Shown: positions 15,234 through 21,943 of the stretch, piece by piece
Layout of the letters: every line of letters begins with the position of its first letter
Position numbering within the stretch: the stretch's first letter is position 1
Assembly: GCA_019311105.1 (NCBI GenBank)
Contig: JAFDDA010000029.1
Location: forward strand, 1-40,266
Source: Deltaproteobacteria bacterium
Lineage (GTDB): Bacteria > Myxococcota_A > UBA9160 > JAFDDA01
DNA length: 40,266 nucleotides
Direction: 5' to 3'
The notes under the pieces: generated by a model
Told to the model about the DNA's origin: nothing
Database searches by the model: none
The model's input: the letters and a program-made list of their open reading frames with translations, nothing else
Translations under genes and position numbers: made by a program

Positions 15234-15839
15234 TTAGACCAGTTTCGCGACATCGAGGATCGGCTGCTTCGACTTCCGCACTCGCGACAAGAGCAGGGCA
15301 CCTTCCATGGCGGCGACCAGCAGCTGTGCGCGGGCGCGTGCCTCACGGGCGGGCATGCCGGCTTCGCGGAGGACCCGCGCGACGACGTCGATCCAGCCGT
15401 CGATAGCGGCGCGGCCCGCCTTCGTGATCCCCGCGGAGTCCGGCGCGGTTTCGAGCAGCGTCGTCGCCAGCGGGCAGCCCGATCTGAAGCCCGACTCCTG
15501 CATCCAACCCGCCATCACCCGACACCATCCTCGGACGAAAGCCTTCGGGTCGGTGTGACGCTCGGCCAACTCGCTCAGCATCTCGTGGATCCGCTGCCCC
15601 GCGAGGTCGACCGCTGCCTCACCGAGCGCCTCTTTGCCCTCAGGGAAGTAGTGGTAGAGCGACCCGCGCGGCGCACCGCTCTCGGCGAGGATCTGCTGCA
15701 GTCCTGTGGAGGCGTAGCCCTGGCGGCGGAAGAGCCGCATGGCGCTCTGGATCAGATTCCCTTTGTGCACGGCGGCTTTCGCCACGGCCTCGGCCCTCCG
15801 GGTCGTTTCGTCATCAAAGAGAACCGTCCCCTTCGTCAT
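15234..15839 (-). CDS. TetR/AcrR family regulator of the SDR-methyltransferase unit
   Basis: A 201-residue regulator. The HTH is NLIQSAMRLFRRQGYASTGL then QQILAESGAPRGSLYHYFPEGKEAL, the LmrA/YxaF-like variant with a PRGSLYHYFP recognition helix. The C-terminal part contains FRSGCPLATTLLETAPDSAG, frequent in that subgroup. It is the first gene of the operon with the SDR and methyltransferase, and is divergent from the crotonase at 15911 across about 70 bases, so it may control both. The ATG at 15839 lies in a 12-bp tandem duplication (ATGACGAAGGGG/CTGACGAAGGGG), which puts AAGGGG directly against the start; the spacing is poor, so the true start may differ. A CATAAT -10-like element lies about 27 bases upstream, with no convincing -35. 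Confidence 0.9.
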   Translation of the reverse strand: MTKGTVLFDDETTRRAEAVAKAAVHKGNLIQSAMRLFRRQGYASTGLQQILAESGAPRGSLYHYFPEGKEALGEAAVDLAGQRIHEMLSELAERHTDPKAFVRGWCRVMAGWMQESGFRSGCPLATTLLETAPDSAGITKAGRAAIDGWIDVVARVLREAGMPAREARARAQLLVAAMEGALLLSRVRKSKQPILDVAKLV

Positions 15840-15851
15840 CCCCTTCGTCAG
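15828..15851. repeat. 12-bp tandem duplication over the tetR start
   Basis: Two adjacent 12-bp units, 15828-15839 and 15840-15851, differing at one base. On the minus strand they read CTGACGAAGGGG then ATGACGAAGGGG; the second unit provides the first four codons of the TetR gene and the first forms its immediate leader. Confidence 0.85.
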
Positions 15852-15910
15852 GGGTAGCGGATTATGATGATCGGTCTATTCTAGCTCGGCGCGCTGGAAA
15901 GGGCTCGGAC

Positions 15911-16591
15911 ATGGCGGATCGGACGACACTCGAGATCGCGGATGGCATTGCGTGGGTCACGCTCGACGACGGCAAGGTGAACGCCATGTCGACGGAGATG
16001 ATGAGCGAGATCGAGGTGGCCCTCGACGAAGCCGAGGCGGCTGGCGCGGTCACGGTCCTCGCGGGTCGCGCCGGGATCTTCTCCGCGGGCTTCGACATGG
16101 GCACGCTCGGGAGTGGGCTCGATGCCGCGCGGGCGATGGTCCTTCAGGGTGCTCGCCTCATCGAGCGCCTGCTCTCGTTTCCCCAACCCGTGGTGACGGC
16201 CTGCACCGGGCACGCCTACCCGATGGGCGCCTTCCTGATGCTCGCGGCCGACTCCCGTTTCGGCGTCTACGGCGAGTTCCGGATCGGCATGAACGAGACG
16301 GCCATCGGCCTGACGATTCCGCTCTTCGCGATCGAGCTGGCCCGGCATCGCTTGAGCCCGGCAGGCCTCGCACGCGTCACGACGGCGGCGATGTTCGACC
16401 CCGAGGAGGCCCTGCGCCTCGGCTACCTCGACCGCGTGGTCGAAGCGGATCGATTGCGAGCCGAGGTGGAAGAGGAAGCCGAACGTCTCCTGGCTCTCGA
16501 TCGGCCGAGCGTCACCGCCACCAAGGCCCGGGTCAACGCGCCGGCCCTGGCCGCGATCCGCTCGGCCATCGAAGCGGAGCTTGCGGCGTAA
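15911..16591 (+). CDS. Enoyl-CoA hydratase/isomerase family protein (short crotonase)
   Basis: A 226-residue crotonase-fold protein, shorter than the usual 255-265. Oxyanion-hole segments are GIFSAGFDMGTLGSG and GHAYPMGAFLMLAADSRFGV. The motif RIGMNETAIGLTIPLFAIEL keeps one Glu at a catalytic-like position, whereas the first Glu position of classical hydratases is hydrophobic. This combination occurs in a subgroup annotated as crotonase/enoyl-CoA hydratase of uncertain substrate. The ATG follows GGAAAGGGCTCGGAC. It is divergent from a TetR gene and convergent with a long acyl-CoA dehydrogenase. The C-terminal helix region (ATKARVNAPALAAIRSAIE) appears complete. Confidence 0.88.
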   Translation: MADRTTLEIADGIAWVTLDDGKVNAMSTEMMSEIEVALDEAEAAGAVTVLAGRAGIFSAGFDMGTLGSGLDAARAMVLQGARLIERLLSFPQPVVTACTGHAYPMGAFLMLAADSRFGVYGEFRIGMNETAIGLTIPLFAIELARHRLSPAGLARVTTAAMFDPEEALRLGYLDRVVEADRLRAEVEEEAERLLALDRPSVTATKARVNAPALAAIRSAIEAELAA

Positions 16592-16596
16592 ACGCT

Positions 16597-16616
16597 CGCG
16601 GGCCCCACGGCCTGCG
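16597..16616. terminator. Hairpin between convergent crotonase and acyl-CoA dehydrogenase genes
   Basis: CGCGGGCC (16597-16604) pairs with GGCCTGCG (16609-16616) through 8 bp including one G-T wobble, with a 4-base loop. It sits in the 28-base gap between the two convergent stops and could act on both transcripts. No T-tract is present. Confidence 0.4.
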
Positions 16617-16619
16617 CGT

Positions 16620-18350
16620 CTACTCCGGGACCGCCTGCGCGATCATGCGCTCGCAGCGTTCGATCAGCGTTGCGTTGCCGGCGCGGATGCGTGCCGTGCG
16701 TGTCTCGACGTCGGACATGCGCCGCTCCACCCACGACGCCGCCACGTCGAAACGGCTCGGGTCGGCGTCGGCCTGGAGCAGCAGCTCGGACGAGACGATC
16801 ACGCTGGCCATGATCTCCGCCAGGGCACCGGCCGAGAGCAGGGCGTAAGCCATGTCCGACGCCAGAGCCGGCGCTGCCTCCAGCGCCTGATCGATCCCCT
16901 TCGAAACCCGCTTCGCGTGCTCCTGGAGTTCGGGCCTTACGAGACCGGCCAGCTCTTGGCGCACTTCGTCGAACACGACCCCGAGCGCGCCCTTGCCGAC
17001 CTCCTTCAGCGCGAAGGAGACCTGGATCTCCGACGTGCCCTCGTAGATGGTCGTGATGATGGCGTCGTTGTGTAGCTTGCCCGGCACCGATTCCGACATG
17101 AAGCCGAGCCCGCCGTGGGTCTGGATGGCCATGCGCGTGATGTCGTCGGAGGTCTCGGTGGCGAGATACTTGGCGAGTGGCGTCAGCAGCCGGATCCGCA
17201 CCTGGTTGCGCTCGAAGACGCTCTCCCACTCGGTGCGCTCGCCTTCGTTGGGTTCGCCGCGCGCCAGCATGGCCTCGATCGCCCGGTTGCGGTCGAGCAG
17301 TCGGCAAGCGCGGTAGAGCAGGGCGCGGCTGCCTTCGAGGGCGGTGATCGCGCGGGCGATGATGTTCTTCATCAGCGGCTGCTCGCCGATCGGCACGCCG
17401 AACTGCTTGCGTTGGCGTGCATAGACGACGGCGCTCTCGAGCGCCGCCTCGGCGATCCCGACCCCCTGGGCGGCGACGCCGAGCCGTGCGTTGTTCATCA
17501 GCGTCAGCATGGCGCGGAAGCCCTGGCCCTTCTCGCCCACGCGGAAGGCCGTGGCCGAGTCGAAGGCGATCGTCGCCGTGGGCGAGCCGTGGATGCCGAG
17601 CTTCTCTTCGAGCCGCACGACTCTCAGGCCGTTCGCCGAGCCGTCGGGCAAGACCCGCGGGCACAGGAAGAGCGACAGGCCGCTGGTCGTGCCCGCACTC
17701 TCCTCGAACGTGTCGTCGTCCCGCGCCAACACGAGGTGGACCCCCGCGCCCCCGTTGGTGATGAAGATCTTCTCGCCGTCGAGCCGCACCTCGCCGTCCG
17801 TCTCCGTTGCGCGCGTGCGGATCGCGCCGAGGTCGGAGCCCGCCTGGGGCTCCGTCAGGTCCATGGCGCCCATGAGCTCGCCGCTCGAGAAGCCCGGGAG
17901 ATAGCGCTCCTTCAGCTCGTCGGATGCGTACGCCTGGAGGTCGTCCGCCACCCCGGCCTGGAGCCCGACGATGGTCATCAGCCCGGCATCCGCCCGCGCG
18001 ATCATCTGGAGGATGACGTTCGTCACCCAGACGGGGAGGCCGTAGCCGCCGTAGGCGTTCTCCACGCCGAAGCTCACCAGGCCCGCGGCGGCCAACGTTT
18101 CGTAGGCCTTCTGGATCGCCGGCGGGTAGACGACCTCGCCGTCCACCAGGCGCGCCGCCTCGTGCCAGCCGGCGCGCAGCTCGGGCTCGAGTTCACGGCA
18201 GATCTGGGCGGTGGTCTCGAGCACGGTCTCAAGGGTTTCGCGCTCGCTCGCGACGTCGGCGTCGGGGCCGAGCCGCATCGTGAAGTATCCCTCCCAATCG
18301 GTCATGCCCTTCAGGTAGAGATCCACGATCGGTGAGTGGTAGGGGATCAT
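16620..18350 (-). CDS. Acyl-CoA dehydrogenase, long (about 576-residue) type
   Basis: This FAD enzyme oxidises acyl-CoA to enoyl-CoA and hands electrons to ETF. Signature segments: MDLTEPQAGSDLGAIRTRAT (FAD/substrate loop), KIFITNGGAGVHLVLARDDD, LEEKLGIHGSPTATIAFD, NARLGVAAQGVGIAEAALES and ARQRKQFGVPIGEQPLMKNI. The catalytic base is the Glu of IITTIYEGTSEIQVSFALKE. An N-terminal extension (PYHSPIVDLYLKGMTDWEGY) and a long C-terminal helical domain make it about 576 residues, like DmdC or FadE5-type enzymes rather than the ~380-residue class. The start at 18350 follows AGGAGGGCCCCG. The open frame extends to 18473 but that part does not look coding. It is likely monocistronic; chain-length specificity cannot be read. 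Confidence 0.92.
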   Translation of the reverse strand: MIPYHSPIVDLYLKGMTDWEGYFTMRLGPDADVASERETLETVLETTAQICRELEPELRAGWHEAARLVDGEVVYPPAIQKAYETLAAAGLVSFGVENAYGGYGLPVWVTNVILQMIARADAGLMTIVGLQAGVADDLQAYASDELKERYLPGFSSGELMGAMDLTEPQAGSDLGAIRTRATETDGEVRLDGEKIFITNGGAGVHLVLARDDDTFEESAGTTSGLSLFLCPRVLPDGSANGLRVVRLEEKLGIHGSPTATIAFDSATAFRVGEKGQGFRAMLTLMNNARLGVAAQGVGIAEAALESAVVYARQRKQFGVPIGEQPLMKNIIARAITALEGSRALLYRACRLLDRNRAIEAMLARGEPNEGERTEWESVFERNQVRIRLLTPLAKYLATETSDDITRMAIQTHGGLGFMSESVPGKLHNDAIITTIYEGTSEIQVSFALKEVGKGALGVVFDEVRQELAGLVRPELQEHAKRVSKGIDQALEAAPALASDMAYALLSAGALAEIMASVIVSSELLLQADADPSRFDVAASWVERRMSDVETRTARIRAGNATLIERCERMIAQAVPE

Positions 18351-18485
18351 CGGGGCCCTCCTGGGCGGGCCGGGGGCGACCCGCTCGACCGACAGGAGAA
18401 CACGCCTCGCGGCCCCTGACCAGGAAACACTCCGCTTCCCGGCCGTGCCGCCCGGGAGGCCTCGCCTCCGCAACGGGCCGCTGCG

Positions 18486-18539
18486 CTACGCCTCACAGCG
18501 CTTGAAGATGAGCGAGGTGTTCACGCCGCCGCCTACTCC
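18486..18539 (-). pseudogene. Relic of a beta-ketoacyl synthase C-terminus
   Basis: On the minus strand this short frame reads GVGGGVNTSLIFKRCEA and stops at 18486. The pattern G-x-G-G-x-N-x-S-L-I-F-K-R matches the very C-terminus of FabF/KAS-type synthases. No upstream synthase sequence exists: the frame runs straight into the end of the cyclase-hydrolase gene, whose stop (18535-18533) overlaps the relic. It is therefore the tail of a lost gene, left by deletion or recombination. The motif is too short to be certain. Confidence 0.55.
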
Positions 18540-20017
18540 GCGAGGAAGTCCGTCGCCAGCTTCTTCATGCGGGGGTCGATGACGGCGGCTTCGATGTGGC
18601 TCGCGTCTTCGAGGATCTCGAAGCGTGCGCCGGGGATCAGGGATGCGACGATGCGAGTTGCGGCCACCGGGACTGCGGAGTCGTTCTCGCCCGCGACGAC
18701 GAGCGTGGGCAGACGGAGTCTGCGCGCCTCGGCGGAGACGTCGATCTCCCGCCCGGCACGGAAGAACCCTCCGAGCTGTGGGCCGTTGGCTGCGATCCCG
18801 AAGAAGTGCATCAGCACGCGTCGCTGTACGTCGTTGACGTCCGGTGCCAGGAACTCGACGAACGAGGCCCGCGCCACCGGCGTCTCCCAGTTCGACGAGA
18901 CGAAATCGAACAAACTCCTCAGTTCTTGGCGTCTCGCTTCGTCGCCCGCAAAGGATGCGAAGGTTGCGGAGAGGATGAGCTTGGAAACCCGTTCGGGATG
19001 TCGCTCCGCGTAGGCGATGCCCGCTGGTCCCCCGGCGGAATAGGCATAGAGCGCGAACTCTTCGAGGCCGAGCGCATCCACGACGGCCTCGATGTCCCTC
19101 ACTCGGGCATCGAGCGAGAAGTCTGTGACGTCACGATCGGAGAGGCCAAAGCCGCGGCCGTCGTAGCGGATGATGCGGTGGTCGCGTGTGTACCAGCTGA
19201 GGAAGCCCGACTGATCGTAAAGCGGGCTCCCGAGCCCTTCGGTGAGGTGCGTCCCCCAGCCGAGGACGAACACGATGGGCGGGCCTTCGCCGGCCGTCGC
19301 GTAAGCGATCTGGACGCCGTCGCTCGTCTCGGCGAAGGCGACGTCCTGCTCGACGGAGGCGCCGATGAGGCGCGGCAGATTGAGAGCGACCCACGTGAGG
19401 ATCGGGGCGCGCATCGTGAAAAGGAGCGCGAACGCCGCAATGATCGACACGGCGGCGACAGCGAAGCGCCGCCGGAAACGCCTGCGCCGCACAGGGGCTT
19501 CGGCAGCCACCACGGCCTCCGATGCCAGTGCATAGACCGGAAGAGGTTGGCTCACGTTCTTCAAGGCGCGCGCACCGAGGGCTCGGGCCGTCACGTGGGA
19601 ACGGCTGCGGATCATCTGATAGACGGGTTCCGAAACGCAGATGCCCCCGGGCTCGGCGAGCGGGCGAACCCGCGCCGCGATGTTCACGCCTTCGCCGATC
19701 ACCTCGCCGTCGCGGTGGAGGACATCGCCGAGGTGGATGCCGATGCGAATGCGCAGGTCGGGGTGGCTGGCGAGCGCACCCTGGAGAGCGAGGGCGCAAT
19801 CCACGGCCCGTAGGGCGCTCGCGAAGATGGAGAAGGATTCGTCGCCCGTGGCGTCCACGAGCTCGCCGTCGAACTGCTTCACCAGCGTCCGCACGAGGTC
19901 GCGGTGAGTCTCTCGGATCTCGACCGCACGGGCCTCATCGCGTTCGGTGATCGCGGTGTAGCCGACCACGTCGGTGAACATGATGGCTGCGAGTCGACGC
20001 TCTTCTTCGGGGGCCAC
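18533..20017 (-). CDS. Class III nucleotide cyclase - membrane segment - alpha/beta hydrolase fusion
   Basis: A 494-residue three-part protein. Residues 9-165 form a class III cyclase domain: IMFTDVVGYT (metal Asp16), DATGDESFSIF (metal Asp59), GIHLGDVLHRDGEVIGEGVN and the transition-state pair Asn112/Arg116 in VNIAARV. The substrate-specifying Lys position reads Asp, as in many soil-bacterial cyclases. RRRRFRRR (177-184) leads into one membrane helix (about 185-203). Residues 225-494 are an alpha/beta hydrolase with LYAYSAGGPAG (Ser327), VVAGENDSAVP (Asp446) and EDASHIEAA (His474). The elbow lacks its first Gly (AxSxG). The start at GTG 20017 has GGAGG four bases upstream; an ATG at 20044 is the alternative. 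Mycobacterial Rv1900c has the two domains in the opposite order. Topology suggests the hydrolase lies outside the cytoplasm, which is inference. Confidence 0.88.
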   Translation of the reverse strand: MAPEEERRLAAIMFTDVVGYTAITERDEARAVEIRETHRDLVRTLVKQFDGELVDATGDESFSIFASALRAVDCALALQGALASHPDLRIRIGIHLGDVLHRDGEVIGEGVNIAARVRPLAEPGGICVSEPVYQMIRSRSHVTARALGARALKNVSQPLPVYALASEAVVAAEAPVRRRRFRRRFAVAAVSIIAAFALLFTMRAPILTWVALNLPRLIGASVEQDVAFAETSDGVQIAYATAGEGPPIVFVLGWGTHLTEGLGSPLYDQSGFLSWYTRDHRIIRYDGRGFGLSDRDVTDFSLDARVRDIEAVVDALGLEEFALYAYSAGGPAGIAYAERHPERVSKLILSATFASFAGDEARRQELRSLFDFVSSNWETPVARASFVEFLAPDVNDVQRRVLMHFFGIAANGPQLGGFFRAGREIDVSAEARRLRLPTLVVAGENDSAVPVAATRIVASLIPGARFEILEDASHIEAAVIDPRMKKLATDFLAE

Positions 20018-20080
20018 GCTTCCTCCAGGAACGGACCGGATCATACGCTTTCGCGATTCTGGTGGGGTCGGGAATGGGGG

Positions 20081-20097
20081 GCGGACGCCCGGTCCGC
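20081..20097. terminator. Hairpin at the end of the membrane-protein gene
   Basis: GCGGAC (20081-20086) and GTCCGC (20092-20097) form a perfect 6-bp stem around GCCCG, touching the stop codon of the minus-strand membrane-protein gene and preceding the cyclase-hydrolase gene. No T-tract follows. It may limit read-through between the two genes. Confidence 0.35.
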
Positions 20098-21080
20098 TAG
20101 CCGGCCAGGAAGGCGTCGACGACGCGCTCCACCACCGCGGCCCCAGCCCAGGCGAGGGGCGGGATCACGAGGTAGAGGACGACCCGCGAGAGGAGCCCCG
20201 TGCTGAGGGGCCAGGTCCGGGCGCTGCGCAGCCGCGCTCGGTGGGCCAGGAGCGTTTCGAGGTGCGTGCTCGCTTCGACATCCGTGGGCGTTGTCGGGGC
20301 GATCTCGGCGAGTTGGCGGTCGACCTCCGTCAAGCGCGCCTCGCGGTCTTGCTGGTTGCGCCGGTGCAGGGGCAGGAGCGGCCAGATCAGGAAGAACGTC
20401 ACCGCCGGCAACGCCACCAACAGACCGAACTGATAGTTGTACCAACGGAACTCGGCATCGAGGGATTGCAGCGGGGTCAGCAGCAGCGCGCCCGCAATGA
20501 TCACGACGTCCACGACGCCGGCGCGCGAGATCGCCTTCAGTTGGTCGGGGCGCAGGAGGTCGAGCTTCACGACCTCCGCGAGCCGACGGAACTCCCGGGC
20601 CGCGGTGAAGCGGACGCCCATCAGCAACCCGATCACCACCCACATGTTGAGCTGTCCGAACGACAAGGCGCCCTCGACCACCGGGTTTTCGCGGCGAATT
20701 GCCGTGAGAGGTTGAGTGTTGAGAAGCCCCAGGGTGAGCCCGACCACGACACCCCAACGCCAGGTCTTGCGCAGGGCGCCGCGCATGGCCGAGATCGCGG
20801 CGTCCGCCTGATCGGGGTCGGGCAATCGCTCGCGCAGTTCCTCGACGAGTGCGATCGAGCGCCGTTGGCCTATCGATGCGCCGGCGATCATGTACGACGG
20901 GATCAACGTGAGCATGAGCCCCATGCCGATGATCTGACGCGTGGTTTCGGCATACGAAGGGAGGTCGGTCGGCCGGAAGGCGCCGGTGACCGTGAAGAGG
21001 GCCACGAGCACCACCAGCATGGAGGCGGCGGTCGCGAGGCCCGGGACGCCCGTCTCACCTGTATCGGCTCGCACGCTCAT
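20097..21080 (-). CDS. Multi-pass integral membrane protein of unknown function
   Basis: A 327-residue protein I cannot assign to a family. Hydrophobic segments near residues 18-35 (ASMLVVLVALFTVTGAF), 50-70 (IGMGLMLTLIPSYMIAGA), 110-122 (GVVVGLTLGLL), 145-157, 188-204 (VVDVVIIAGALLLTPL), 218-236 (FGLLVALPAVTFFLIWPLLP) and 300-325 suggest about seven membrane helices. Between the last two is a hydrophilic helical stretch of some 60 residues. It stands 41 bases from the TetR stop (21122) and upstream of the cyclase-hydrolase gene, all on the minus strand, so it may share their transcript and supply a sensor or lipid-handling membrane partner. That link is only positional. Confidence 0.8.
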   Translation of the reverse strand: MSVRADTGETGVPGLATAASMLVVLVALFTVTGAFRPTDLPSYAETTRQIIGMGLMLTLIPSYMIAGASIGQRRSIALVEELRERLPDPDQADAAISAMRGALRKTWRWGVVVGLTLGLLNTQPLTAIRRENPVVEGALSFGQLNMWVVIGLLMGVRFTAAREFRRLAEVVKLDLLRPDQLKAISRAGVVDVVIIAGALLLTPLQSLDAEFRWYNYQFGLLVALPAVTFFLIWPLLPLHRRNQQDREARLTEVDRQLAEIAPTTPTDVEASTHLETLLAHRARLRSARTWPLSTGLLSRVVLYLVIPPLAWAGAAVVERVVDAFLAG

Positions 21081-21121
21081 GCGGCACCGAGTCTAGCCGT
21101 CCGCCCTCAGCCCGCAGGCGG

Positions 21122-21784
21122 CTAGGCGGCGCCCGAGATCGCCATCTCTTCGAGGCTTTCGGGCCGACACAAGAGCCGGAGCAGGCTGCGCAGCACCGCA
21201 TCGGCGACGGCTTCGGCGTCGCCCCCCTCAGCCACCTGCGCGAGATGGGCCTGCATCACCGCCATCCCCGCACGCGCCAGGGTCTGCGGGTCCTCGTCGT
21301 AGAAGACGCCCTCGAGAATCCCGGCTTGCACGAGACCTCGAAAGATCGATTCGCCCTGATCGCGCTGGGTCGCGCCGGGCCCCTCGGCCCCGGGCAGGCC
21401 CCAGGAGCGGCCCTCCCGCAGATGGATCAGCAGAAAGTTCTGATGGGCCACGAGGAAGTCCACGTAGGCATGCACCGCGGCGGCCATCGCAGCGAGGATT
21501 CCCAAGCCCGGGTCCGCCTCGAGGGCGTCGGCTGTCCTCTTCAAGAACTCCCTGCCGCGTGTTTCGACGACGCGGTCGTAGAGCTCGTTCTTGCCCGAAA
21601 CCGTGGCATAGAGCGTCTTCAAGGAGATCCCCGCCTCGGCCGCGATCTCCTGCATCGTGGCGTCGTCGAAGCCCTTCTGGGCAAAGACGTGCTCGGCCGT
21701 TTCGAGGACGAGGCCCCGATACATCTCGGCCCGAGCCTCTTCGAGGCGGGTCCTCTGGGGGGTTTTGGCAGGCTTTTGAGCCAC
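21122..21784 (-). CDS. TetR/AcrR family regulator, divergent from the wax-ester cluster
   Basis: A 220-residue regulator with HTH RGLVLETAEHVFAQKGFDDA then TMQEIAAEAGISLKTLYATVSGKNELYDRVV. The C-terminal helices (AAVHAYVDFLVAHQNFLLIH) form the ligand domain, perhaps for an acyl-CoA. The GTG at 21784 is chosen because GGAGGGAG stands just upstream; a TTG at 21835 would add 17 residues but lies within the proposed promoter. The gene is divergent from the WS/DGAT operon at 21944 across an AT-rich control region with promoter elements facing both ways, so it is the likely regulator of neutral-lipid synthesis there. The membrane protein and cyclase-hydrolase lie downstream on the same strand. Confidence 0.9.
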   Translation of the reverse strand: MAQKPAKTPQRTRLEEARAEMYRGLVLETAEHVFAQKGFDDATMQEIAAEAGISLKTLYATVSGKNELYDRVVETRGREFLKRTADALEADPGLGILAAMAAAVHAYVDFLVAHQNFLLIHLREGRSWGLPGAEGPGATQRDQGESIFRGLVQAGILEGVFYDEDPQTLARAGMAVMQAHLAQVAEGGDAEAVADAVLRSLLRLLCRPESLEEMAISGAA

Positions 21785-21814
21785 AGGAGCTCCCTCCGAG
21801 TCGATCGAGGACAG

Positions 21815-21843
21815 ATTCTGCCCGGATAATAACAATTGGTCAA
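21815..21843 (-). promoter_or_regulatory. Candidate promoter of the divergent tetR
   Basis: Minus strand: -35 TTGACC (21843-21838), 17-base spacer, -10 CAGAAT (21820-21815), about 30 bases before the GTG start. The spacer holds the CAATTG palindrome, a possible operator core. It lies in the only clearly AT-rich stretch of this half of the window. Confidence 0.45.
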
Positions 21844-21873
21844 TAGGAAATTCTATAGTTGATGCGAGGAAAC

Positions 21874-21901
21874 TTGGTGTTACTCTTTTAGAGAATATGA
21901 A
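21874..21901 (+). promoter_or_regulatory. Candidate promoter of the WS/DGAT operon
   Basis: Plus strand: -35 TTGGTG (21874-21879), 16-base spacer, -10 TATGAA (21896-21901), about 42 bases before the start at 21944. The AT-rich surroundings contrast with the GC-rich flanks. The match is fair, not perfect. Confidence 0.45.
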
Positions 21902-21943
21902 TTATCCATATCCCGGCGCCTCGGGGTAGCCCGGCGAGACCCC

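Noticed and set aside
16620..18473. Longer acyl-CoA dehydrogenase start at 18473
   Set aside because: The extra 41 residues are Arg/Gly/Pro-rich and unlike the family; the ATG at 18350 has a strong AGGAGG site.
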